Source: Beroe ovata
Lineage: Eukaryota > Ctenophora > Nuda > Beroida > Beroidae
Direction of reading: 5' to 3'
Assembly: GCA_946803715.1 (NCBI GenBank)
Contig: CAMPET010000050.1
Location: forward strand, 176,845-208,619
Length of the DNA stretch: 31,775 nt
Positions 1 through 8,793 of this stretch are shown here, in pieces (within the stretch, counting starts at the first letter, position 1; the number at the start of each line of letters is the position of its first letter). Position numbers and translations under genes: made by a program. The notes below the pieces were generated by a model. It was given only the letters and a program-made list of their open reading frames with translations, ran no database searches and was not told where the DNA came from.

Positions 1-40
1 CCCCCCCCCCATTTACTCCCTACTCACTCATTCGACCCAG

Positions 41-1928
41 GTGGTTTGTTCGTTGGTGGTCTCCCAGAGAACATGGATATGGAGACTCTCTCCTACTCCA
101 TTCAGGAGAACCCTAGTTTCCTGGGCTGTATCAAGGCCCTCATTGTGAACGAGGTGATCCAGGATCTGCTGCAGGCTGGAAACGGAAAATCAGGTAAGAC
201 AGAGAAACCTGTCGACTTATCATCCATCACTGTCAGAGAGCAACCAAATCCTTGATCACCTCAACCAGACCTCTGACTCACCACACACATCTGATCTCAC
301 CTCAACCAAAGCTCTAGCTCACTCACTCACACACATCTGATCTCACCTCAACCAAACCTCTAACTCACACACTCACACACATCTGATCTCACCTCAACCA
401 GAGCTCTAACTCACTCACTCACACACATCTGATCTCACCTCAACCAAGGCTCTAACTCACTCACTCCCTTTCCCGACAGGAGTAAGATCCGAGTGCGAGG
501 GAACATGTGCAGCGTATCCGTGTCAAAATGGCGGATCCTGTAGACAACTTGAGACCCAGTTTGATTGTCTCTGTTCTGGAACATTCTTCAAGGGGAAGAC
601 TTGCTCAGAAGGTTTGTATGATAGTGAATCTTCTTCTACCAAGGGGAAAAAGATTCGCATCGAAACAGTGTTTGAGGATCAATATTCGATGCGAATCATG
701 AGTCAAACACAGCACCCCATAGTGTAGTAGGATGAGCAAATCTCCCAATATTCCATAGAATCATGTATCCAAATTCTCGTCTCCCTCACAGAAATGGCCC
801 TGGTCCGGTTTACGCCAGGCAGCACACTCAGAAACACTTTCTACGAGCACAAGACCACCATTAGAGACGACCTCCACATCAAGTTCAAAACACAAAACAC
901 AGACGGCGGACTGGTGCAAGTGCAAACGGGGGACCCGAACAAGTTTATCAAACTTCAGATAAAAGAAACTGTGAGTATGCCTCCCTCGCTATTATTGAGT
1001 GTTGATATCTTTCTGATCTTGCAAATCAGGGTGGTTCGGTCCTGGTCCCAAAGCGCTGATTAAGGATAACCATCTTCTCACTCCGACCACCCATCCCCAT
1101 ATAGTTCAAGTAGGCTATGACGTGTTTGAGTTTTCCCACACTAATACCACTCTCCCACTATTACAGTATCTGGAACTTACGATGAAGATCGGTCAGGAGC
1201 GGGTGTTCGCGCGAAGTCCCGCCCCCGTTAACGACGACATGGTGCACACGCTGAGTTTCTGGCGTCGGAACACCGCCGTTTCGTACACATTCGACGGCGG
1301 CGATGTGCTGAGCTCCAATCTGGAGGCAGTGGGGACACTGGAGTTTGGTGTTATCATGACCATACTCCTGAGTTTCCCTGTTAACAACATGCAGTTTGCC
1401 GGGTGTATAATGGGGTTTGATTACAACGGGATAACGCCCCTGGAGAACATGGCTCTGCCCAACATTGCCAAGTCACCGGGTGTAGTAGCGGGGTCCTGTG
1501 ACCTCCCCGGCCCTGTGGTGACTCCGGAACCAGACGAGGAGGAAGAGGAACCTGACAACAATAGTGGTGACAACAACACTGACAACAACACTGACAACGA
1601 GGAGACAGATACCGGAGATAGCAATGAGATAGACAGGAAAACTAAGCCGCCCTACAACAAGAACTCCACCACCTCCCAAACCCACACTGAGGATAATGAC
1701 ACTTCCCTCGGCCTACCCATCATCATAGTAATCGCGCTGGGCGGCTTCCTCCTTATCCTCGTTATCATATACGGCGTGAGCCGCTTTGCGCGGCGCAGAC
1801 AGGGCGTCTACAAGACGAATGAGGACAAGCGCGCGGTGGCGGACCCCCTGGGTCAGCGAGTCGAGTACGATAAATTGACAATTCACGAGGAGGCATTCGA
1901 GTTGCCGTCCAAGGAGCTCTATATGTGA
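41..1928 (+). CDS. Neurexin/CASPR (CNTNAP)-like transmembrane receptor, 3' end of gene
   Basis: Partial gene; the 5' part lies outside the window. Exons by splice site and phase: 41-193, 480-611, 792-970, 1167-1928. The first exon holds the end of a laminin-G domain (LFVGGLPEN...FLGCIKALIVN). The second encodes an EGF-like domain with the spacing PCQNGGSC...DCLC...GKTC. Exons three and four encode another laminin-G domain ending in FAGCIMGFDYNGITPLENMA. Next come an acidic Asn/Thr/Asp linker with several N-x-S/T sites, one membrane helix (about nt 1705-1785, LPIIIVIALGGFLLILVIIY), and a 45-residue basic-start tail. The juxtamembrane RRQGVYKTNEDKR resembles the protein 4.1-binding motif of neurexin IV, Caspr and glycophorin C. 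The C-terminus ELYM fits a class II PDZ ligand. The family acts at cell-cell and septate junctions or synapses. Neurexin versus CASPR cannot be settled without the N-terminus. Confidence 0.85.
252..470. repeat. 46-bp minisatellite in intron 1 of the receptor gene
   Basis: About five units, each carrying TCACCTCAACCA followed by CTCTAACTCACTCACTCACAC-type sequence. The TCACCTCAACCA word starts near 256, 297, 343, 389 and 435, so three successive intervals are 46 bp and the first is shorter (41). The array fills almost the whole 286-bp intron between exons 41-193 and 480-611. Confidence 0.85.
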
Positions 1929-1959
1929 CTGTCCTGCTGACTTGCGGAGTCGCAGAGTT

Positions 1960-2058
1960 AATAAATTGCTACAGTGAGTGAGAGTCAGAGATATCTATGT
2001 TGAATATATTGCGTGTTGTTATTCAGAAGAGTTTGGTATAAGAACGAGATGGAATAAA
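1960..2058 (+). promoter_or_regulatory. Candidate polyadenylation signals of the receptor gene
   Basis: AATAAA occurs at 1960-1965, 32 bp after the TGA stop (1926-1928), and again at 2053-2058. Either could direct 3'-end formation. Cleavage sites are not visible in the sequence. Confidence 0.55.
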
Positions 2059-3140
2059 ACGAAAGACGTTTTATCAAGCCGGCCAACACTTGTGTTGGAG
2101 AATATGACGAGAAGCCCCGATACAATCATATTGTGAGAGATGTAGAGAGAACTGGCTGCTAACTCTCTGCACACCCCTCAGATTTTTTTACTTCCCTCAT
2201 TTCAGTCTAGAGCATGGTGCTCATCTTACTTCTTATATATGATACAGTTTGATGATCCTTAATCCTGCTAGAATTATATTCAGTAGCTATCATTATCTAT
2301 GCAGCCTGAAAGTGAGCAAATGTACATAATGCAAGTTTGTTAAAGTTCCATAAAATATTGACAATAAGTTAAATAATTTTACCGCGTTGATTTATATTCG
2401 TATTCTGTTACATGATGAATCATACGTAGTTTGACAAACACGGTTGAAGTAAGTAAGAATGAAGAAGTTTACACTTACATTGATAGAAATTCAATAGAAT
2501 TTGGATTATTGGCAATCTAAAATGGGCTTTTCTTGACATATGGCATAGCGTTTATCGCTCAAATGGTTCACTATATCTTCGCTACTTCTGTTCTAGTAAT
2601 TTATTTCTCTGAGTCGGCTGAATCAGCGCTCTGCTCGCATACAATATTATTGTTATGTTAGACGTCAGAATTGTGATATTATTAATGCAGGTGGTCATGG
2701 TTCTCCCTTTCTTATAATCGCCAATTGGTGATATGTTGATGTTTCAGTTTGTATTTGTGTGCTGATTACAATCAGTGTCACACCTTTTTGTATATAGCCA
2801 CATTTATATGTATATTTTAAACAATTTGCAGTGTGCTCATGCAGCTCAAACTTTCGTCTAAAATATTATGAATGATTTCAAAAGTGGGCCTTCAGTCCGT
2901 CTTCTCAGGACCGGAGAAATTTCTATCCTGATCGTCACACTTTTCAACAAAATGACCTCATTCGTGCTGTTGTGGCCGTCGATGTCAAAATAAGGTGGAG
3001 CGAAATTTCATAAATTGTGCTCCCGTATTGTTGCTAAAACATGTAATTCAACCCTGCTTGCGCGCACGCGCCGCAGCAGTCACATTTTCTGATGAGCGCG
3101 TTCCGTCAAGCTCGTGAGGATGGAAACCTCAGTAGACCTT
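2059..3140. other. Non-coding intergenic stretch
   Basis: AT-rich sequence with no reading frame that resembles a known protein and no clear repeat. It probably holds the end of the receptor 3' UTR and then intergenic DNA. A short CpG-rich patch (GCGCGCACGCGCCGC) lies near 3060-3075. Confidence 0.5.
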
Positions 3141-3148
3141 TCGAGCAT

Positions 3149-3313
3149 TGCCACACTGCCACAATTCTGAGTGTGGCAGATTTAGTGTGGCAGTGTGGCA
3201 ATTTTCGAGCATTGCCACACTATTTTTGCGATTCCTGCCACACTCAAAATCAGTGTGGCAGCCACACTGCCACACTATTTGATCCGACCTTACGAGGAGT
3301 GTGGCTGCCACAC
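3149..3313. repeat. Cluster of GTGTGGCA / TGCCACAC words in both orientations
   Basis: Within 165 bp the 8-mer TGCCACAC or its complement GTGTGGCA occurs about ten times, exact or nearly so: near 3149, 3157, 3171, 3185, 3193, 3213, 3236, 3253, 3261, 3269, 3299 and 3306. Words in opposite orientation lie next to each other (for example 3253-3276 and 3299-3313), so the segment can fold into several alternative short hairpins. The cluster creates spurious open frames on both strands. It resembles a foldback element or a dense binding-site array; no family was recognised. Confidence 0.75.
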
Positions 3314-3329
3314 TGCTACAGTTGATCAA

Positions 3330-4088
3330 TAACCGGTAAATGTGGGGAAACTGAAGCACACTTTTAGGGCTAGATCGTCTTTCTGGTGATCCAGAGGTTC
3401 TAGTAGGAAGTAGGACGGGGGCAGTGCCGATGGTGAAAAATGGTTTTATGGTTGAAAATGGTTTTATAGCGAATTGGTTGAAATTTCGGACTAGCCATCA
3501 GGATGCCATCAGAAATTTCTGGCCCGATTTTTTTTGAGTTGCACCAAATTGAAGCCAAATTCCAAAATGCTTTGTCATAGGTATCTCGATAACAAAAGTT
3601 TAAAGTCATAATCGATGATAGGTCATCATCAATGGTTATTATCTTTCAATGGTCTGCCGACTGCCAGTGACTTTACAGCACCCCAAGTAATGCTAGCATT
3701 CCAATCCACCCACCAGGCACCCTTCCACGATATAAGGGTACATGCTAATTAGAGCTATTGAGCGTGCCATTGTTTCTCCATTCCTTAAATAAACATTCAA
3801 CCTGATTGCGACTATGATATAATCAATAATACGGCATGACTGTATGAAGCGGAAAACATAAGCAAATCCTTGATAATCCGCATAGAAGATTCGTTCGGTC
3901 ATTATTCCTTTCCATCAATATAAATATCGAGGATGCAGCACCATCCTCACCCATTTCTTAGCGGTTAGCCAGAGAGACCCATCTCTTCTGTCTTTCATCT
4001 GGAGACTATTCCATACTATTCCATAGTCAGAGAAACTCGTCTCTTCGACCGTTTATTTGCTGACCATTCCATTGGCAGCCTACCTCTC
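3330..4088. other. Non-coding stretch
   Basis: No supported gene. Around 3960-4070 there are short partial duplications (AGAGACCCATCTCTTC and AGAGAAACTCGTCTCTTC; TTCCATACTATTCCATAG), suggesting degraded repeat sequence. No coding similarity was seen. Confidence 0.45.
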
Positions 4089-4410
4089 GCTTATTATCTT
4101 TCTCCATAATCAACAGTTTTACCTGGAAATGGCTAATAACTTCAAAATAAATACTCCTATGAGGTGAGAGGTCTTTCTGCGCAATAGTGTTCCACATTAT
4201 TGATGGAAAGGGATAATGACATGAAATAAACTACGGAAATAAACTACGGAAATAAACTACGGTTCAACGAAAATAAGCAGGGATTTACTTGTTTTTCTGT
4301 TTAATACAAACATACAGTAGCAGTGTCAATCCCAGAATCGGAATAATCGTTTTCCTGTATTCAATTGTTATATGTAGGTGGTTTACTATTCTACGCTTGT
4401 AGAATTCCGT
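4089..4410. repeat. Dispersed repeat, copy A
   Basis: The segment begins GCTTATTATCTTTCTCC, continues through AATCAACAGTTTTACC and GGCTAATAACTTCAAAATAA, and reaches CCTATGAGGTG. Its far part (CAGTGTCAAT...TTCTGTATTCAATTGTTATATG...TACTATTCTACGC, about 4318-4400) also matches the tail of the copy at 5210-5395. The two segments are therefore diverged copies of one element of about 200-300 bp. No terminal repeats, coding region or pol III boxes were found that would place it in a class. Confidence 0.6.
4223..4262. repeat. 13-bp tandem repeat, three units
   Basis: The unit GAAATAAACTACG occurs three times in a row (4223-4235, 4236-4248, 4249-4261). Each unit contains AATAAA. It lies inside repeat copy A and is absent from the related copy at 5210-5395, so it is an expansion specific to copy A. 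Confidence 0.85.
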
Positions 4411-4453
4411 GAGGGAAGAGACATCTAAGAATCCATTCGGTGACACAGACTCA

Positions 4454-4477
4454 NCCCCCCCCCCCCCCCCCCCCCCC
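4454..4477. other. N plus 23-base poly-C run, possible assembly join
   Basis: A single N at 4454 is followed by 23 consecutive C (4455-4477). Base composition changes sharply across it: AT-rich to the left and CpG-rich, coding-like to the right. This could be a real homopolymer or an artefact joining two sequences. Confidence 0.6.
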
Positions 4478-4632
4478 GAGCTGCTCACCCTCTCGGAGGG
4501 GCGCTGGAAGAGGGACCCTCGCAAAAATGTGGAGAAGGAGCTGACCCCAGATTTATTATGGCAGCGCCTTTTCTCCCGTAACTGTGAGATCTACAGAAAT
4601 ACGCGCTCCGCACAATTGTGTATTGCACGCAA
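4478..4632 (+). other. Coding-like fragment right of the poly-C run, unidentified
   Basis: An open frame begins directly after the poly-C run and reads ELLTLSEGRWKRDP and then KNVEKELTPDLLWQRLFS. Composition is GC-rich with codon-like bias, and a possible donor (GCAAG|GTAGAC) lies at about 4632/4633. It might be an isolated exon, a piece of a processed gene copy or a misjoined sequence. No family was recognised and no start or acceptor is visible because the poly-C run interrupts the left side. Confidence 0.2.
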
Positions 4633-4689
4633 GGTAGACTCACTGAAAATTATCTCATTGTCTCACCCAAGCAATGCCACATGATAGAG

Positions 4690-5071
4690 AGTAATCAAAC
4701 GAAACATAATCGTAACAAGTCAGAGTCGTCGTCCTAGCGTTGCTTGGAGCAATAGTACCCAATGCAATATTAACGAGACAATTGAGTTCTCATCATGTTC
4801 CTCTGATACCTATACGTAAAGTTTCAGAACTACATTAACTCTCATGCTTCTGATAGGAACTGTGAGCTTGATAGGTGCATTTTATTGCACAAAAATTAGC
4901 CAATAATATCAAAACTGGGTTGATTCACATGATTTTTATTTGATAACACGAGAAATGTTGTTTGTTATCTCAAATTAACTTTGACAGTGTCTATCGCCTT
5001 ATATTATCTATCCACGAACCGCCGTTGGGACAATGACCTCAAAATCTATGCTGTGAGGGAGCTTATTATCG
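4690..5071. other. Non-coding stretch between repeat copies
   Basis: AT-rich sequence with stops in all frames and no recognisable gene or element. Confidence 0.4.
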
Positions 5072-5400
5072 CTCATTATCTTTCTCCATTATCAACAGTT
5101 TTCCGTGAAAAGGGCTAATAACTTCAAGATCAATTCCCCTTTGAGGTGCTATTTGAAAAGGGCTAATAACTTCAAGATAAATTCCCCTATGAGGTGCTAC
5201 TTGAACATTGCTTATTATCTTTCTCCATAATCAACAGCTTTACGTGAAAAGGGCTAATAACTTCAAAATGAATGCTCCTATGAGGTGTAAACTGAACACT
5301 GTAAAGCTGCAGTGTCGATTCAGATTAGAGCAATTCTTATTTTCTGTATTTATCTGTTATTGATTCACTATATGTGATTGATACTATTCTATGCCCCTGG
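5072..5400. repeat. Dispersed repeat, further copies with an internal partial duplication
   Basis: The unit seen at 4089-4410 recurs at 5072-5148 (TTATCTTTCTCC to TTTGAGGTGC), as a partial unit at 5155-5197 (AAAAGGGCTAATAACTTCAA to ATGAGGTGC), and at 5210-5395 with the longer tail. The partial unit sits directly after the first, so a local tandem duplication has happened in addition to dispersal. Confidence 0.65.
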
Positions 5401-5530
5401 AATAGTTAATTTTGCCTAGTTACAAACTGATTTTTTTTATTTAGTAGAGTTTTACTTCTATTCCAACAGCTGTACAGCCAATGACAGGAATCGAAGGATT
5501 CAAGTAATCAAGCCAGTGACGGTTAAGGAA

Positions 5531-5750
5531 GTGTAATCCATACTTTATTCGCCCGAGACTTCGCTGCAATGGGCAGCTCCTCATTTAACCCTCCCGCACA
5601 GTTTCCTGTACGCTCGGCTGAGTGAACCGTCGGGCTGCATAGGCTTGAGTTAAATCTCTCACCCTTAGCTGAGTGGTGCGGTGGCCGGGACTCGAACTCA
5701 CGATCTTTCGATCGAAAGTCCAATGTCCATACCACTAAGCCACTCACCCA
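5531..5750 (-). mobile_element. tRNA-derived SINE, minus strand
   Basis: Read on the minus strand from 5750, the element begins TGGGTGAGTGGCTTAGTGG. The pol III A box (TGGCTTAGTGGT) is at 5742-5731 and the B box (GAGTTCGAGTCCC) at 5699-5687, with a degenerate tRNA-like anticodon arm between them. A non-tRNA body of about 140 bp follows and ends near GGGCGAATAAAGTATGG. This head-plus-body structure is that of a tRNA-derived SINE, moved by a partner LINE. No clear poly-A tail or target-site duplication was seen. The parent tRNA was not identified with confidence. Confidence 0.8.
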
Positions 5751-5826
5751 TTTCATACAGTTAGTTTTGAATACAATTCCAGCGTGTCCAACATCACTTT
5801 CCTCTGTGGGGTATACATGATGGCAA

Positions 5827-6060
5827 GTGAAGCTATCAAAAAGCACATATGACATAGATGCACAAGAATACGTCTATTTGATTCCCTACGGTGTCAAGAT
5901 TGCAGAGATTGGCACCTCCATCACCACGCCCCAACTGATAGCAGATCGGTACTATATACCGTTCATGAAAGCCAAACCAAGTGAAAAACTACCGTCAAGT
6001 GAAGCTATGAACTCTGCTGCTACTCTCAACACACCTCAAGTAGCCTCTTTTTCTAGTTAA
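5827..6060 (+). other. Unidentified open frame next to the SINE
   Basis: A 77-residue frame includes AQEYVYLIPYGVKIAEIG and ITTPQLIADRYYIPFMK. The composition looks protein-like, but no family was recognised, and the upstream side is interrupted by the SINE. It could be an exon remnant or the edge of a mobile element. The frame ends in TAA at 6058-6060. Confidence 0.2.
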
Positions 6061-6324
6061 ATCTTCTAGAATCTTCTAAAGGTACCCCCCTTCTACTCGA
6101 ACCTCAAAGGGGCTATCTAGGGGTTATTAACTCATGGGGGTACTATTACACTACTACACTTGACCTATCAACTTTGCGATCATCGCACAATGCACATGAT
6201 GGCTATCCCCCCGGACCACTACGAAGTGGCGCCCCCTGTGGACCATGGGGCTGGGGGCATGGCTGGGCTGCCCTCCACAACATGCTTTCCAAGGACACCA
6301 CATCGGATGAACTCAAGTCTGTGT

Positions 6325-6905
6325 GGACCACGGCCGCTCTTGTTCTCAAGGGAGTCGACACAGCGTGTCTTTACCAGACACATCTCTGGCTGTTATGGGC
6401 TCTCCTACTGGGAAAGACTCAAGTACCTCGATCTGATGTCACTCCAAAGAAGAAGGGAACGCTATATCATCATCCATGTCTGGAAGATCATCCATGGTGC
6501 TGCCCCTAACGACATCGGACTGAAGTTCCATGAGCACATCCGTCTCGGAACAAGATGTCAAGTCCCTCCCCTCCCAAGGAAATCTCCTGCAGCCGCTAAG
6601 ACCGTGTACGATTCCTCGTTCGCGGTAACAGGGCCAAGACTGTGGAACATCCTCCCTCGCAGTGTCACCTGTGCTCCGTCCCTAGAGTCATTCAAAACCA
6701 GGTTGACGTCCTACGTAATGAAAAAGTATCCAGATCAACCTCCGGTACCCGGGTATACAACTCCCAACACAAACTCGCTACTGGACTGGGGCACAGGTGG
6801 TCTTCAACAGATGGTCTAGCTCGGATTTCCAGCAAAAACCTACGAGAGGTTACGAGAGGAGGAGGAACTACGATTAATCTGATATGGATTATGGAGGCTG
6901 CCTAG
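6325..6905 (+). mobile_element. 5'-truncated non-LTR retrotransposon (LINE), C-terminal end of reverse transcriptase ORF
   Basis: In one frame to 6819 the translation carries the usual end of invertebrate non-LTR retrotransposon polyproteins: QRVFTRHISG, LSYWERLKYLDLMSLQRRRE, RYIIIHVWKIIHG, then FAVTGPRLWNILPRSV, SFKTRLTSYV and NSLLDW. The catalytic part of the reverse transcriptase and any endonuclease are missing, so this is a dead copy truncated by incomplete reverse transcription. The 5' border is unclear (about 6140-6330), and the 3' border was placed near the next TAG only for convenience. The clade (CR1/L2/Jockey type) is not certain. Confidence 0.85.
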
Positions 6906-7344
6906 ATAGAGTTTAGAATGTCCCTGTTTAACTGTTACCATGGTTAATAATTTTATTTCCTTATTTTGCAAAGTTGTACACTCAGTTTTTTCTATAAGGA
7001 ACTCTCTATAAGAAACTGAGCCTAGGATTTCTGAAAATTTGAGAAACTTAGCCTAGTATCCAGGAAAAAATAAGAAACTCCGTTGATTTATGATTAAGAA
7101 ACTAAGAAACTTTGAGCCTAAAATTCTCAAATTTGTGTACAGAATGTTAGTACAACGATAATTCTATCAACAGAAAACGTCTGGCTCCTGGGGGCTGCGC
7201 CCCCAGACTCCGCCCCCTCACTTTTATCCGTATACCACATATCTACCACTTCTGATCGGCATTAAAAGTACGCAAGGTAAAATAAAGATATCTGAATAAA
7301 AACAAACCATTCTCCTTTAGCTGAAAAATAAAAACACGCAAGAC
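6906..7344. other. Intergenic region upstream of the acyltransferase, with GC-rich hairpin
   Basis: AT-rich, with scattered AAGAAACT...GAGCCTA words (6995-7130). A perfect 8-bp-stem hairpin, CTGGGGGC-TGC-GCCCCCAG, lies at 7188-7206 and is followed by another GC-rich word. Such palindromes are common as fragments of dispersed elements. The promoter of the next gene should lie here, but no TATA or initiator is convincing. Confidence 0.5.
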
Positions 7345-8793
7345 ATGGGAATATCAGACGGGCCTCCAGAGCCAAACCTTTGGCTAACCCGTCAAACGGG
7401 ATACTGGGAGTCCCAACTATTTCAGACAATGGACCACAGATCTAACTACAGCATTGTACTCAATACTTGGATCACTGCAGACCACATAGACCCTGAGAAG
7501 ATGGAGCAGGCGTACAGAGCCATGATGTACAACCAGCCAAACTTTAGGACAAACGTCCGGCAGGACAGTGAAGGGGTGGTATATTTCACACCGGCTACCG
7601 ACTTTAGTGATGTGTTCCAGTTTGTAGATCAGAGTGGGGAGGAGGAGGAGGGAAGAGGGTACGCTGGGTGCTGGGCTTTTGCGGAGAAATTAGCTGACGT
7701 ACCATTCAACTTGGGAGGGGAGTGTCCACTAAACAGGTGTGTCCTGGTGAAGAGACCAGACGGGTACAGTCTGCTCAACAAACTCCACCATGCTATCGGG
7801 GATGGAAATACTAGTTTCCGTGTGGTCAATGAGATGATGAGGCAGTATGATCTGCTCGTTTCGGGAAGAAAAGTTAATTTGGACCCGGCCAAAGTGCTGC
7901 CTTCCGCCATGGAGCTCTGTGAGTACGCTAAAAACGAGGAAGTAGTCAGGAGGATGGTGCAGGGTAAACTGGACCGGGCACGAAACCAGAAGATTATGTT
8001 TCCTTTGAACCATGAGGAAATAGCGATGTCTCGATCACACATTCCTCACACCAACCATACCCTCCACGCGGTAGGGACGAAGGAAGGCTTCTCCAAACTG
8101 AAAGAAACGTGCTCAGAACGATTAGAAGGCACGACTATCGGGGCTTACTGTTTTGCAGGTCTGGCTATGACGAAGGCAGCTGTGTATATGAGGAAGAACG
8201 GTTACAAGACTGTTCCCGAGAGAGGAATCCCGGCTGTCTACCAGGACGTTCTGGTGAACCTGCGGAACCGAATAGAACCTCCGCCTGGAGAGTGCTTCAT
8301 GAACTGTATCGCTATGGTAGACATCAAAACAACGGTCACAGAGAATATGACTCTGTTTGACGCGGTTAAAAACGTTGGAAAACAGCTGCAAGCTGCCTAC
8401 AAGGACAACGAAGCTCCACTGTTTTTCCACTGTAAGGCTGAGGTTGAGACGGGCGAACACTCAGGATATCTCAACTCTCTGCCGGAAGGAACAAGGTCGG
8501 AGTTCATGCCAAGTAACCAAATGAAGTTTAACTATCCGACCCAATATTCCTGGGGCGAGATCCAATCGGCCCACACCATTGGTTCGTTCTGGTGTCCGAT
8601 CATATCCAATCAGGTCCTTCTATTTCAATGTGTCGGCGGAAAAATGTGCTACAGTGTGGTTTGTTGTGATGGGGAAGAGAACATGGCGACAGCTAAGGAG
8701 GTGTTCGATCTGTTTGTCTATGTCATTGAGAACTCCGATTTAATCAGCAGCGCGACAGGTGTACTGGACCTTCTAGATTTCAATATCGATTGA
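7345..8793 (+). CDS. Condensation-domain / alcohol O-acetyltransferase-like acyltransferase, intronless
   Basis: A single open frame of 482 aa starts at ATG 7345 and ends with TGA at 8791-8793. Residues 148-154 read HHAIGDG, the HHxxxDG active-site motif of the chloramphenicol-acetyltransferase-like fold (BAHD, AATase, condensation and wax-ester synthase families), in which the second His is the general base. Other family-like segments are LWLTRQTGYWESQLF near the N-terminus, VNLRNRIEP near residue 310, and a C-terminal YSWGE in the place of the DFGWG-type motif. Length fits the family (about 450-520 aa). No signal peptide or membrane helix is seen, so the enzyme is probably cytosolic. The acyl donor is probably an acyl-CoA; the acceptor is unknown. 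It has no intron, unlike the other protein genes except the formin. Confidence 0.8.
   Translation: MGISDGPPEPNLWLTRQTGYWESQLFQTMDHRSNYSIVLNTWITADHIDPEKMEQAYRAMMYNQPNFRTNVRQDSEGVVYFTPATDFSDVFQFVDQSGEEEEGRGYAGCWAFAEKLADVPFNLGGECPLNRCVLVKRPDGYSLLNKLHHAIGDGNTSFRVVNEMMRQYDLLVSGRKVNLDPAKVLPSAMELCEYAKNEEVVRRMVQGKLDRARNQKIMFPLNHEEIAMSRSHIPHTNHTLHAVGTKEGFSKLKETCSERLEGTTIGAYCFAGLAMTKAAVYMRKNGYKTVPERGIPAVYQDVLVNLRNRIEPPPGECFMNCIAMVDIKTTVTENMTLFDAVKNVGKQLQAAYKDNEAPLFFHCKAEVETGEHSGYLNSLPEGTRSEFMPSNQMKFNYPTQYSWGEIQSAHTIGSFWCPIISNQVLLFQCVGGKMCYSVVCCDGEENMATAKEVFDLFVYVIENSDLISSATGVLDLLDFNID

Noticed and set aside
252-470. CRISPR-like spacing of repeated words in intron 1
   Set aside because: The whole 46-bp unit repeats with no unique spacers, and the locus is an animal intron; it is a minisatellite.
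7629-8460. Antisense open frames within the acyltransferase gene
   Set aside because: Shadows of the real coding frame with no recognisable domains.
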